Assembly: GCA_032622095.1 (NCBI GenBank)
Contig: CP136067.1
Span: 63,994,893 to 64,058,892, forward strand
Origin: Siphonodentalium dalli
Lineage: Eukaryota; Mollusca; Scaphopoda; Gadilida; Siphonodentaliidae
Direction: 5' to 3'
Length of the DNA stretch: 64,000 nucleotides
In this document: positions 49,291-60,944 of the stretch, piece after piece
Numbering within the stretch: the first letter of the stretch is position 1
How the letters are laid out: the number at the start of each line of letters is the position of its first letter
Translations under genes and position numbers: made by a program
Notes under the pieces: generated by a model
What the model saw: the letters and a program-made list of their open reading frames with translations, nothing else
Database searches by the model: none
What the model was told of the DNA's origin: nothing

Positions 49291-50125
49291 TTACATCAAG
49301 CCACGTAACTCTGTACATACGGTGCCTCATAATGAGGTGGCACATCAAAGGCCATATATAAACTACACAAGTGCATGTCAAACTTGCTTGATTTCTGCTA
49401 CATGCCCAATAATTGAATTTAGCTGCAGTCATGAATGTAGTAATCCGTGGGCATTTCATAAACTGTTCAGTTAAAAACTTGGGTTACCTGCTTTCATCTT
49501 TTAATTAAGAGCCAATACCGAGAAGTGTACCATTACCGAGGTAAATTAATGAAAAATACCTAATACCAAGACTAAAATTTCAATACCACCCAGCTCTGAG
49601 AATATACATTGTGGTTCATGGAATTCTCCGAATTAACTATCTTCATGAATCAAATGGAATGTAAAAAAAAATTATTTTTCAAACCCAAATGTATTCATTA
49701 AAGATTGGTCAGTAGCAAAAAGCCCACGAAGTTAGCTATGACAAAAGGCAATGTATAGAAAGAGGCATAGAAGTCAATATAGAATATGCAATTCTAAAGC
49801 AATGCCGAAGAAGAAAATGGGAATTTCGATGGCTGCAGTAAGTTGCGTTACCAGTCAATACTAAACTTATATCTAGATGAGTCGTATCATCTGGGACAGG
49901 ATAAGAGATCAATATAAACAATATAGAGAAATTATATGGGTAGAAAGTACAATGGCCATTTTTCATTGCAAAATACTAATAACCCTTCAGTAATCTGTTA
50001 GTTGTTGCTAACTACCTATTGACAGACCATAATTTTCATTATCAGGCATTTGAACATAGTGGTGAAAAGATTCTATGCCGGGAGACGATTTCAAGACATG
50101 TGATAGCAAACATATATATACTCAC
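49291..50125. other. Non-coding intron sequence
   Basis: Nothing recognised besides a fragment near 49,510-49,590 (TACCGAG/AATACC). It belongs to the BRSK intron. Confidence 0.5.
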
Positions 50126-50160
50126 GCTATCGCCCATGGATGTCGATGGATCTTCTCCAG
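50126..50160 (-). CDS. BRSK: BRSK/SAD kinase exon, last kinase helix
   Basis: A 35-bp exon with acceptor TGTCATTTCAG and donor GTGAGT on the minus strand. It continues in phase from the 147-bp exon upstream: LEKIHRHPWAI plus GC of a split codon. The motif L-x-x-I-x-x-H-P-W is the conserved end of protein-kinase subdomain XI, and BRSK proteins have it right after the R-(I/L)-T of the previous exon. Intron to the upstream exon is 602 bp. Confidence 0.85.
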
Positions 50161-50762
50161 CTGAAATGACAACACAGGATTGTAATAACATATTTAAATT
50201 TTTTCAAAGAGACTTTTTCTAATGACAGTTGTTAGTAATTGTGTGGCAGACTTAGGAAAAATAGCATTTGTAGCAAGTGTTAATCCTAAAAGTTTTCTTG
50301 CTAGGTATGGTACATCAGAACAGAGACAAATATAAGAAATTAATTTCGCTAGGAGCATAATCAAGGAATTCAAAAGGAAATTAGATGGATTAATTTTAAT
50401 GTGAAGCATAATCCACACAAACCTAGAATTTCATAGATTTAGCTGGAGTGCTAACGTATTAAGCATGCCTCAAGTTGCCCAGAAATTTTGCTCATATTAT
50501 TGGGATGTAATAAACCATCTAACAAGTAGATCAACAAAAATAAAAAAATTGACAGTTTTTTATTATGTTATAACATGATATTGAAATTTTAAAACAAGTT
50601 TGAGTGAATTCATCAAACAAGCTTCAATAATCTTGATTTTATTATATAATAACATGGAAATTTGAATTACCCCACTCTGGGTGTTAGTATTATGCAAACC
50701 ATTGGCTTCATATAAAATTCATCATAACTGAGCTGGCAACTAATTAGGAACAATGGACTCAC

Positions 50763-50909
50763 AGTTATTCGTTTATCTGGATCGACTTCGATCATCCCTC
50801 GGAGTAAGTCTTGGCAATCCGGAGGTACAAAATGTGGAATGTGAAAAACACCTTTTTTAACTTTTTCTAAAAGCTGCCGTAGATTATCATCATCAAATGG
50901 AAGAGCGCC
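50763..50909 (-). CDS. BRSK: BRSK/SAD kinase exon, kinase subdomains IX-XI
   Basis: A 147-bp exon (49 codons, phase 0 at both ends) with acceptor TATCTTTCTAG and donor ACT|GTGAGT on the minus strand. It encodes [20 protein letters not shown], then [16 protein letters not shown], then [13 protein letters not shown]. This is nearly the vertebrate BRSK1/BRSK2 sequence, including the [12 protein letters not shown] signature that separates BRSK from other AMPK-related kinases, and the D-P-x-x-R-I of subdomain XI. BRSK/SAD kinases are activated by LKB1 and control neuronal polarity and synapse formation in the cytoplasm. The catalytic exons (ATP loop, HRD, DFG) are not in the sequence I could read and probably lie to the right of the window. 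No divergence suggests a pseudogene. Confidence 0.93.
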
Positions 50910-51344
50910 CTAGAAAGATAAATAACTAGTATATTAGCACTAAATAGAGAAATTCAAATAAATATAGCTGCTTTCACATAAAAACCTTGATGCTGACACA
51001 TGGTTTACAATGACTTGGTGAGACTTCAGTCAGACACTGCAGGCGGCTATCAATTGGTTGAGAGATCACGTTCTTCTCAATGATACTGGTAGCTCTCTGC
51101 GAGCAATTTCATTGAAACAGTTTATTCCAAGAGTGACTTCAGACATAGTTGATTAGAATGAGATAGGGTCTGTATTTGAATCAAGACGGGATCAGGTGCA
51201 ATATTGAAAGAAAAACATAACAATACACTGTTAAGCAGATATTAGGGTGGTTTCTGGTGGGGGTCTTAGGATTTATTATGTGCTTCCCCATTAAATAGTG
51301 GGAAATTGCCACAACGTAAATATCATTTTGTTATTCAATGCGCA
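50910..51344. other. Non-coding, probable BRSK intron
   Basis: No further kinase exon found between here and the right end of the window. Confidence 0.5.
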
Positions 51345-51390
51345 CACCAGCTATTTTAATAGTCCCCGGAAATTTTTATCGGGGGACAAT
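51345..51390 (+). mobile_element. Element end with GTCCCC hairpin
   Basis: CCAGCTATTTTAATAGTCCC, then GGAAATTTTTATC, then GGGGGAC. The end matches that at 49,246-49,288. Units upstream are not obvious. Confidence 0.6.
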
Positions 51391-51910
51391 AAATGACAAA
51401 TTTCATGATGATCAGACAAACAGTAGGACCTGTAGCCCGTGCTAATGGATTGAATTTTGAAATCCAAGATGGCGGCTGGCAGCTATGTTTTTTTGCCGAA
51501 TGACCCCAAAATGACTCTGGGCCCATAATACATGTCAATGTTAACATCCATGACAAATTTCATTATGATTCGACCAAAGGTATGATCTGTAGCCCGTGCC
51601 AAACAATTTAGTCATTCAAAGATGGCGGCTGGCAGCTATGTTTTATGGCCGATCGACCCTAAAATTACTTGTTCCCATCTACATGTCAATATTAACATCC
51701 ATGACAAATTTCATGATGATCAGACAAACAGTAGGACCTGTAGCCCGTGGTGTCAACAGCCATGACAAATTTTATAATGATCCGACCAAAGGTATGACCT
51801 ATAGTCCGTGCTAAAGGAAATTGTTGACAAATCACACACACACACACGGACGATGGATACCAAGCCATGGCAATAGCTCAAACTTTACAAAGTAAAGTTG
51901 AGCTAAAAAT
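51391..51910 (+). mobile_element. Hairpin-ended tandem element, AGCTCAAACTT type
   Basis: About three ~160-bp units (ATGACAAATTTCATGATGAT; GACCTGTAGCCCGTGCTAA; AAGATGGCGGCTGGCAGCTA). An (AC)n tract follows at 51,834-51,848, then GGACGATGG and hairpin TAGCTCAAACTTTAC/GTAAAGTTGAGCTA (51,874-51,905), then AAAAA. Confidence 0.75.
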
Positions 51911-52554
51911 GATATCTTCACTGTCGCTTACTTCCGGTAAAATCACCGAATAATAGAAAATGATAAAAAAGACCTGTTTTTCTTTAGCGGACGACTAATT
52001 TCTTGACATTTGAAACTGGTTCATTTGTTATCAGCTGGCGAACAACAATAATCCATTTTCAACTGATATTTTGTGTACGATTTGTGAATAATTATTTGGC
52101 ATTAAGGAATATTAATGCATCAAAAATAATTATCGACATGGTTAAAGCATATAATAACAAGAGATTGCACCAGTGGTGTGATTGCACCAGTGGTGCTGGC
52201 ATACCCCCATGGTGGAAAATTCAAACTGACAAAGTACAGTTGATATATCTCAACATTTCATATAAACAAAGATAAATACCTCTAGAACAGAAAACATGAA
52301 CAAAACGATTGAACAGTCAATTGATTGCCATCATAGTAGTGAACATCCATAACAAATGTCATTGATATCCTTCATACAAACTTAAAACCAAAACTTCCAA
52401 ATAAACAATAATGAATAACTATATATAGAACGGAAAATAGTATGAACACCCATACCAAATTTTATTGAGATTTGTGTCAACCAGTAGTGGAGATATCTGC
52501 TCGGATGGACAAAACAACAAACATTTCCAGATAAACAAAGATTAATACGTTACT

Positions 52555-53262
52555 CATATTTAAATTCGTGCAGAAATATTTTTCGCACACCAATTGGTGC
52601 GCGAATTTAAAACTGAGCGAAAAATAGTATGACTCCTGAATTTATATACACACAGGCAAAAGCAGATGGATATGTTGATGACTTACATACATTACGGAAA
52701 GCTGGACTGAATATAGACCTGCTTTTATAGAGCTATATATTACATGCGGGCGACCAACATAAAAACTTTTACTCATAATTATGTAAAGCACCAAATTATA
52801 ATAACATTGTGCCAGGCTGAAGGTGCACAAAAGTAGGCCACCTGCATGGAGTGACATCATGACCAAACAGCCTGAATTATTTATGCCAACACAACCCAAA
52901 GCCAAGTGTTGATTTTTGTTCTGAAGTCAGCTGCCTAGTATATACGTGGTTGCGGTTTTACTTCTTTTGAGTTCTTTCCATTGAGATCTATAACTATTTC
53001 AATTGAATAGCGCTTAGAATAATTATTTTGAGCATATAAACACACATCTTCTTAACGCACTGATGATGCAGTCATGTTTTACATGCACTGCATAAATCTG
53101 TCATTATTGAGTTCAATATACACATCTATATATTCAGGAATGATTAAGAACTGAAACTATCATTTAATAGATCCAAAACTTTTAGGAAAATATTGTTGTC
53201 AGTTTTGAATTCGCGCAGCTTGGTGAGCGAATTCAAAACTGAACGAAATATAGAACTGCGTG
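52555..53262. repeat. Two related AATTCGCGC hairpins
   Basis: 52,560-52,625 and 53,200-53,255 each form a hairpin with AAATTCG-type arms: AATTCGTGC...GCGCGAATTTAAAACTGA, and CAGTTTTGAATTCGCGC...GCGAATTCAAAACTG. They share the tail ACTGA(A/G)CGAAA. They are probably small foldback repeats. Confidence 0.55.
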
Positions 53263-53343
53263 AATTTAAATACGAATAAGGTAGTTGAGTTCAGTGTAGG
53301 AAATCCCTTCTTTAGTTGGGAGCACCCCACACATGGCAGGTTA

Positions 53344-54761
53344 GGGAGCATCTCAAAACCTCTTTCGCATATGCGAAAATATTGTCGATAATGTTGAAAA
53401 ACTTTTGACGTGAATGTGCAAAAATGAAATGTCGGAAATGACGAAAAATAATGCGATAACGTCGAAAGCGACTGGCCATATTAAACAGTGCGAAAACGTC
53501 GAAACCACAGACTAAAAATTTCCGGAAAATGTCGAAACTTCGACAACGCGAGTCGCGACGTCGAAACATTGATCGATATTCGCAAACGTCGAAAAGTTGA
53601 CGAAAAGTTAAAACATCGATGCGATGTTGTCGCACTTCATAAATTCGCGCATTTATTTTTGCCTTCTGCGTAATCAGATGCCAGCTGAATTTTGATTGGC
53701 TGAATTGTGTGAAGGAAAATAAAGTTCAGCCAAAGGCCATACAAACAACTCTATGCGGTTATTAAACACACAAGTACAACGACTTGACAGTTCGACTGTT
53801 TTGATAGCTATGGTTCGCACAAGGCCTAATTAAACAAAAGTCAACCCATTCCAAATGTGTGAAGGGTGACATAAATTTAGCAAAAGGCTATACAAACATA
53901 TACTGACATATAATGACGTATAGGCCTACCGGTCCCTCACAACTATGCGTGAACTGTGCGACAGTTGTGTTGTTGTTGTTGTCGTGATTTCTTCTCAATT
54001 AGTGAACAATGGTTTAACTCGTTGGACAAAAACAACACATTTGATATATAAAATCCCAAATGAAGCGACTTGATGTCATAATATCAGTTCGACGGATCCG
54101 GGCCCACTCGCCCAGGGCCCACTCGCTCCAGGCAGTTTTTGGGGCGAGCTGACCCAGCTTTCAGGGGCGAGTTGGCCCGGGTATTACATTTGTATTAAAG
54201 TTGTAAATAAGTTAATATATATTAATATATTAATTTCTTAAGTTCAGATTATGATATATTTCAGAGTTTAAAATATGTCCATCAATTTTGACATTTAGAT
54301 TACTTTAGGCACGTTTGTTAGTATATCACACTAGTTGGTTTGAACGATGAACCGGCGAATTCATAAAAAACAATAAATAACTGTTTTCACATTCTGGATA
54401 TTAAAGTTTCTCTTATTCTCTGAGTTCATTTCACTATCTCTGGAGTGTGGGAAACCCTTAGAAGCCGTTATTGTCCCCATTCCGTCATATTCATTCATCA
54501 TATTCATTCATCATATTCATTCATCATATTCAATCCGTCATATTCGTTCGTCAAATTTAGTCATCAGATTTTTCATATTCATTCAAGTTCATGTTATATA
54601 TAAATATATAAACATCGAACCAAGACGGCGAAAATGACGAAAAATTGACGAAACGTACAACTATACGGCGTGCGATAATGACGAAAAAACTCTTGATAAT
54701 GTCGAGAAAAAAAAATTTCGCAGTTTTTTCACATATGCGAAAGAGGTTTTGAGATGCTCCC
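53344..54761. mobile_element. Complete 1.4-kb Harbinger-like element, word CGTCGAAA
   Basis: TIRs start GGGAGCATCTCAAAACCTCT and continue to CGCATATG(C/T)G, with TTA duplications at 53,341-53,343 and 54,762-54,764. Subterminal words CGTCGAAA/GACGAAAA crowd 53,390-53,600 and 54,610-54,715. The interior has a GC-rich GGGCCCACTCGCCCAGGGCC tract (~54,101) and a 13-bp tandem (54,481-54,535). No transposase. Confidence 0.8.
54481..54545 (+). repeat. 13-bp tandem repeat TCATATTCATTCA
   Basis: About four to five copies with slight decay, inside the 1.4-kb element. Confidence 0.85.
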
Positions 54762-54764
54762 TTA

Positions 54765-55486
54765 ATAATAAATATAAACTTTGATCTCTATGTAAAATAC
54801 TGTGGCAGAAAAAGTTTGTTATAAAAGGGTTTGTTGGTTTAAAATATCTATATAAATGCAGTGACATTAAGTCTGATAAGTACAAGTTTCAGTATAAAAG
54901 CTGGTTATGTAAGTTGTACAGCTTGGTAGTGTAAGTTATAATTTGGTTATATGGAATACAAGACAGTCAATGACTGTGGGTCGCTCACCAGACTGTAAAG
55001 ACTGAGAAGAATGGGACTCTGAAGACTACAAGAGTCAGCACGTGACAATATCACTTAAGACAAGTAGTTCTAAACATGGACATAGCTGGATTTTCTCCGA
55101 TGGGCAGGGCTCTTCAACTTGAAATTTCTAATTGCACAACACTGACAAATCTCCAACCTCTTACCTTTTAAAGAAGACAACCATACCACAGTACTAAGTT
55201 CACAAAAATCATTTTGCACATCCCTCTTAGGTTGAATTTTACAACTGGTACCAGTACTTCAAGCTCTCAAACATTTGAAAATTACCAACCACATAAAGTT
55301 AAAATTTGTGGCCAATTTGGTCCAACAGTTTAACCTGAAGTAGGAACATATGGACTGTTGGTATAAAAACATACATGTTGGAAAATAAAACCAAACTATG
55401 AGAACAATTCTAACCTATTTTTTATGTGAACATCTAATCTCAGGGCCACCAAACTCGGTCACGTGGTTACTATTTTTAGTGTACAA
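54765..55486. other. Non-coding, possible promoter region of the next gene
   Basis: No repeat ends or exons recognised. No clear TATA box can be assigned. Confidence 0.3.
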
Positions 55487-56175
55487 ATGGCCGACGGAAT
55501 TATCACCTCAAAGTAAGTACTGAGTTCTGTATAGTTTTATTGTTCAAGTATCCGCTAGTAGACCCACCGGAAAGAAGGCGGAATAAAAAAATAAAACGTA
55601 AGGATTAGATCAATTTCTATTAGATGTTTTGAGTTCTTAGTGATGCCTTCCCAACTAGTTTAACTTGCCTATTGTCGGCGTATAGCAAATTGCGATTGCG
55701 CTCGAACAATTTCACTTTAATCGTCAATACAGTCACTAAACGGAGTTAAACTATTCATTTAAATAGTGCACGAGAAACAACATTTCTCTGGAATAGTTTT
55801 AATATGTACTTGTTGACAAATTGTTAACAATTGTTTGTCTTAGACCTATTTATATAAAATAGGTAACGCTCGTAATGCAGGTAACGCTCACGTCACACAC
55901 ACATATATTAACATGTTCACACATCAATCCATTTTAGCCAGCGGATATAATGAGTTGACTATTTTCTTACTTGAGAATGATTTTTATATTTCCACAGGTT
56001 ATATAAATCGCAATTTCCAGAACATGACAGAGTCATCACTACCAAATTATCAAAAGAAGTGTGCATATGTTGTCCAACGAACATTCTACTCAGGAAATGC
56101 TGGGGAAGTGAATATATGGAATGCATACTCATGCATGTTATCAAACGATCGACAGTTATTTACTTAACTGATTAA
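55487..56175 (+). CDS. Possible two-exon small protein, 67 residues
   Basis: Exon 1 is 55,487-55,512: ATG in good context (ACAAATGG), MADGIITS plus AA, donor GTAAGT. Exon 2 is 55,998-56,175: acceptor TTTTATATTTCCACAG. Joined in phase it reads ...SKLYKSQFPEHDRV and continues without stop for 59 codons to TAA at 56,173-56,175. The intron is 485 bp. The start of exon 1 faintly recalls the N-termini of acyl-CoA ligase-like proteins, but nothing downstream supports that, so the product is unknown. It could also be the first exons of a longer gene using a donor I did not see. The plus strand is opposite to BRSK, so it would be nested or divergent. Confidence 0.25.
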
Positions 56176-56527
56176 AGTGTCTTAATAAGTTACACAATCA
56201 TTCTTTATTATAAATTCTAGATTATATGCCCAGTAATGTGTTTATCATTAACAACATGCATAACCCTACATATGCTCCTGAAAGAACCCAAATATGTGCA
56301 TATAGTCATACCCATTTAATGTACTGCATGGGGACTATTTTTTACACATTTTGAGGTACACGTGTATGTACATTTGATGAAGCTTCATTTCAATTCAATT
56401 ACCGATACTATCCTATAGTGAAAAAATCAAATATCAGAAGAGAGCTTGAAATATCACTGCATTATTGGTGTACATATAATACACTTCTCCATGCAAATGC
56501 GATGCTTATCCACCGCGGAATATTTAG

Positions 56528-56679
56528 AGGATATTACTTGGTTGGTTTGATATTAGGCCCGATATCAGCCAAGAGTTAACCTCTTATCAGTCTGAGAGCG
56601 AAGGTCGAAGGCTGAAATGGTGTTATCGATGGCTGATATCAGGCGTATATACTATCAAACCAACCAAGTAATATCCTAA
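56528..56679. repeat. ~150-bp foldback repeat
   Basis: The ends GGATATTACTTGGTTGGTTT and complement are perfect for 24 bp (to GATA), and inner parts also pair (GATATCAGCC/GGCTGATATC). MITE-like; target duplication not evident. Confidence 0.8.
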
Positions 56680-57000
56680 TTATTAAATAGATCGGCTCTT
56701 ATCAACTGACAAATCTTTCATATGAGTGACGTCACCAAAATCGATATCTGCACGTTATTTAGTAGTGAATTTAGATCAATTATCGCATGTCGTAAAACCA
56801 TATTACTCGGATGTGTGATACAATGATATTACTCGGTTTAAGGGCAAATTGAAGAGATATTCACATAGTTCGATAAATTTGGCGAATAATAAGTTCAACT
56901 ATTATAGTTATATTCAAGTGGTATAGTTAAATTGGCCAATGCAGAATTCACTATTTATGGGTAAAGTGCATGATTGCGCACCCAAATAAGCGAAATCACT

Positions 57001-57115
57001 GAGTCGCGGTCATATTGGATTCACTCAGCCCCCGTTCCGCAGTTTAAGAACTTTGACATGTAGCACTTAAACCGCGGAATGGGGGCTGGATTAATTCAAT
57101 ATGGCCACGACTCGG
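57001..57115. repeat. ~115-bp hairpin
   Basis: GAGTCGCGGTCATATTGGAT...CAGCCCCCGTTCCGC is mirrored by GCGGAATGGGGGCTG...CAATATGGCCACGACTC around a ~25-bp loop. Confidence 0.75.
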
Positions 57116-57284
57116 TTATCTCACTTAAACAAGCCATGTTGCGATCTCAACAATACGACAGCAAATGAACTTTATCCAGATGCAATTATGTGCAGCCTTT
57201 TGCGGAAGCTTATTTTATTCAATAATCGCATTTGCGGCCCGGCATGCCGCACGTATCGCGCGATACGCCGACTTAGAACACACT

Positions 57285-57945
57285 GTATATATATACTAGC
57301 AGGTGGACCCGACTTCGTCCGGGCTGTTTCCCCTCTGCTTTTCAGCGAATTGCGCGATTTGACCTTGAATTGTCAATTTTGAAGGTCAAGGTCAGGTGGG
57401 GTCACGATTTGACCCGTTCAAAACACTGCCCGGACAAAAGTACCTGACAAAAATACCCGTCGAAATCCATCCGGTTTTACCCGATTTGACATCGAATTGA
57501 TCATTTTGAAGGTCAAGGTCAGGTCGGGGTCACGATTTGACCCGTCCAAAACACTCAGTGGGCAAAAGTAACCCTACGTATAAAATTTCGTCGAAATCCC
57601 ATCAAAATTCGCGATTTGACCTTGAAATACCCGATTTGAAGGTCAAGGTCACATCGCACTGACAAACGAATAGGCTTACGACACTCCCCAAACGAAAGTA
57701 TCCCCAGACACTAATTTTCATCGAAATCTCGTTATACTCGGACGTTTGACATTGAAATGACCCGATTTCAAGGTCACGTCGCACTTGCAAATTAACTGGC
57801 CCATGCCACTCCCCGGCCGAAAGTACCCCACATACCAAGTTTCAACGAAATTGGTTTGGTCGTTTTCGAGTCCATCGCGAATAGACAGACAGACACACAC
57901 ACACACACACATACAGATTTCCCAAAATATATAATAGATATGCAA
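57285..57945 (+). mobile_element. Tandem AAGGTCAAGGTCA element with (AC)n end
   Basis: Starts near TACTAGCAGGTGGACCCGAC (57,294), with the mini-hairpin GACCCGACTTCGTCCGGGC. It then has four ~115-bp units (CGATTTGACCTTGAA; TGAAGGTCAAGGTCA; AAAGTACC; TTTCGTCGAAATCC) to ~57,875. GACAGACAGACACACACACA follows at 57,883-57,911. This is a widespread repeat architecture in marine invertebrate genomes. Confidence 0.7.
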
Positions 57946-58149
57946 TGGGTCACGATATATCAACGTTCTCAGTATGTACCGTCTTGCTTGTTGCCACTAA
58001 ACGTCATTCGAGTACCGCATCCCTATACTGTTTATACACCGATACCAATTGATAACCTCAAGCTACAGTAAAGCAAAAGCTATGTTATCTATAACATGGA
58101 AGAAATGTGACAGGACAATGCCGTGTCTATATGACCTTGTAGCGCTTTA

Positions 58150-59808
58150 GGGAGCTTGTCCAATTCCGACGGAGTTTCCGTCGGAATCGGTGTTTCCGAT
58201 GGATATTTCCGATCTCCGATACCGATGGCAATCGGAGTTTTTGTATCGGTATAAAACTCCGATTCTGTCGGAGATTTTTCGCTGTGTCGTCGGTAAAATC
58301 ATCCGATTCAATCGGAGTTTTATATCGGAGTTCCCGTTCTTCAAGAGCGGTATGTTTTGGAAAACTCCGATCCCGTGAATTTTCGTAGGAGCTTTTAATA
58401 AATCGTCGTTTCGGTTCTTCGTGTATATTGTTTATATATATACCAGACACAACGGAGAAAGACATGTAACATGTTACGTCCATTCTCAGCGACTCGGCCA
58501 TTTCCGCTTCGCTGAGGAAATAACCTCCCCATAAATAGAAACCATATTCGCGCAATGCTAAAATAGGCCTATAATTATCAGTCGATGTAAACATCTCTGT
58601 AATAATTATAATATCAGATGAATTTATATGATATACTGAGTCGAAATTTATGTCGACTGTATAATTATATGCGTGCAGGATTTGAACCGGTGGAATATGA
58701 TATCTACTGGTAAGTATATTATTGGGTGCATATACAAGATTTGAAATACACTGGGTTTACGGTATTCTCAGAATCCGACGATGTTGCAAATATAGTTTAT
58801 ATCGCTATTAAAGTGCAGTTTAATATGGAATAATCCATTTCAATCCCGGCTGGGGGTGCAAATAATTATTCCATTTTCAATGACATACCGGTACCCAGGT
58901 ATTACAACGTACTGGTATCAGTACTGAAATTGTCTTCTAATGTTTCCAAATCTGCCTGAACAAACCAAAGATCTATTTCTTGTTGCCATTTTCTGAATAA
59001 TTATATCGTTTGAACCAACTTTGCGATTCTTAATTCAACTTCGGTCGAGTGAAAACCACGTGTGTGTGTTGTGTTGCAAACCGGAAGAGTGGATCAATCG
59101 GGAGGTTATTGGAAGAGCCTGTATAATTGATGGAAGAGCCGGACCAATCCAGTGACGGCAGAATCAAGCCTCACCCAAATAAGGAAGTTGGATTTATTTT
59201 TATTTTTTATTGATATTGGGAATCGTAGGGATTATTCATATTTAAGAGACGAGTAATACCATCGCACCAGATAAATAAACAACGTGTTTTGCGAAAGCGA
59301 CAAACTGAAAATGACGCAACCAACAATCACATAATAAAATGTTATGATTTACTCGATATTAAAGCTAGATTTTTCCAGTTTTCTCCGCAAAAGTTTAAAT
59401 TATAATCGGAGATGGGATGTGTATTCCCTTCATCACAAGGATTTCCCCCTAAACGAACCGTCTGTTCAACTTTTTCTGGTGACTTTCTCAACTTTTCAGA
59501 GGAAGTTTGGCATAAATAAAAATGAAATTATTACACAAAACTCAAATCACATCGCCGTTTTGATATCGGAGAAAACTCCGATGAAATCTGATTAAATCGG
59601 AGTTTTAACATCGTAGTTTTCATATCGGAGAAAAACTCTGATTTCATCGGAGTTTTGTTCAGAGTTCATCGGAATTTTCACCGGAATTGATCGGAGTTCT
59701 TGATCGGAGAAAAAACTCTGATCTAAGAAATTCCGATGATGAGGGAGAAAACTCCGATTAAAAGCTCCGATCACCGACGGAAACTCCGTCGGAATTGGAC
59801 AAGGTCCC
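58150..59808. mobile_element. Complete 1.66-kb Harbinger-like element, word ATCGGAGTTTT
   Basis: TIRs GGGAGCTTGTCCAATTCCGA (left) and GGGACCTTGTCCAATTCCGA (right, read inward) continue CGGAGTTTCCGTCGG. TTA duplications lie at 58,147-58,149 and 59,809-59,811. Word arrays lie at 58,180-58,380 and 59,560-59,780. The right half is ~90% identical to 27,640-27,976 and the left half to the inverted copy at 32,547-33,051. The 155-codon minus-strand open frame at 58,127-58,594 lies in the array and is not a gene. Confidence 0.85.
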
Positions 59809-59811
59809 TTA

Positions 59812-60900
59812 TATACATCTGAAATCAGCCCCATCAATGATGATCAATTCTGAAGTTTCTTCCGGGGTCTTTGTTTGAATATATTTATTGTGACCCACAT
59901 AGACATGGAATATTTTACGTAACACATAATTTATAAATAATGTTGTGGTGCACAGGGGATCGGAGCACAAGTTACCAAGCTTAGTGCACGAGGCTCCTCT
60001 CCCCTGTCATTCAGCTGCTGAAGAATTTAAATTCCGGGATCTGGCACATATAGGTTCAGGAACATTGAACAACTTTTCCCCCAGCTTTGACTTAGTTGGC
60101 TTCTTTTAAGGCTTCCGCAGATATCTTTGACGTTGTAGACAATATATTCGTCATCATTGTCTCTCCTGTTTTAGGACATCTGTGTATTTCTGACTTGTCC
60201 GTATAGTGTACGGTGAAATTATACACTCAATTAATCTCTTTCTGCTATGACAGTCCTGATCTTTATGAATAATGGTTTACATCTTTTAGTTCTGTTGAGC
60301 GATAGGTTTGACTTTTTGTTCCCTGGATGCATTTTAGACTAATTGAGGAAATTAAATTAGTTGAATTTATCATTGGTGGGAAATGTTCAGATACAAAATT
60401 CAACAAACGACCTATGGTAATTTTGTTATTGAATACAATGGTGTGGAATTTGTATGTGAACGAATGTGCAACAACTGTAACTCGGATATGTGGTGAGGAG
60501 TCAAATGTACCGTAGGGTGATATCGAGGTGATATAATATAAGGGGCACAGCAGCCAGATACTTCAGACCGAACATGTGTTGAGATTGCACCGATAGTTTG
60601 ACTTTCCGCCATTCTTTATAGTATAATATAATTATGTCGTTTTAGATCGAGATATTTTCTTCAAGTTTGTTTGTGACGTGGACTTTTCCATCTATTGGAA
60701 AACGTGAGGGATTAGGTGGATAATTACAACTAGTGGGGTACAAATTGAGTATTTTAAATTTTAAATTTTTATATCTGCCAGGTGTAATTGGAAATTAAAA
60801 CTTTGTAGTCCAGGAGATATTGGTCGACCTCTGCACCCCCCCCCCCCCCCCCCCCCGCAGGACTTAACTTCACCCCACTAATTTTCTTCCTTAAGGTCTC
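59812..60900. other. Non-coding stretch with C run
   Basis: No exon recognised. A run of about 21 C lies at 60,836-60,856. Confidence 0.5.
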
Positions 60901-60944
60901 CTCTAATTTTTTTCACTTGTTAACAAGAAAAAAAAAGTGGCCGC

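Larger units (their letters stand above)
37572..50125 (-). other. 12.5-kb BRSK intron packed with repeats
   Basis: Bounded by GTGAGT (minus-strand donor at 50,120-50,125) and TAG (acceptor at 37,572-37,574). It contains at least five hairpin-ended tandem elements. Apart from these, 40,320-42,440, 42,745-45,530 and 46,000-47,390 hold nothing I recognise beyond short hairpins. Confidence 0.6.

Noticed and set aside
53312-53635. 107-codon minus-strand open frame rich in Phe/Arg/Asp
   Set aside because: Composition follows directly from the CGTCGAAA word array at the end of the 1.4-kb element.
58127-58594. 155-codon minus-strand open frame
   Set aside because: Lies in the word array of a Harbinger-like element and is produced by ATCGGAGTTTT repeats; no protein family resemblance.
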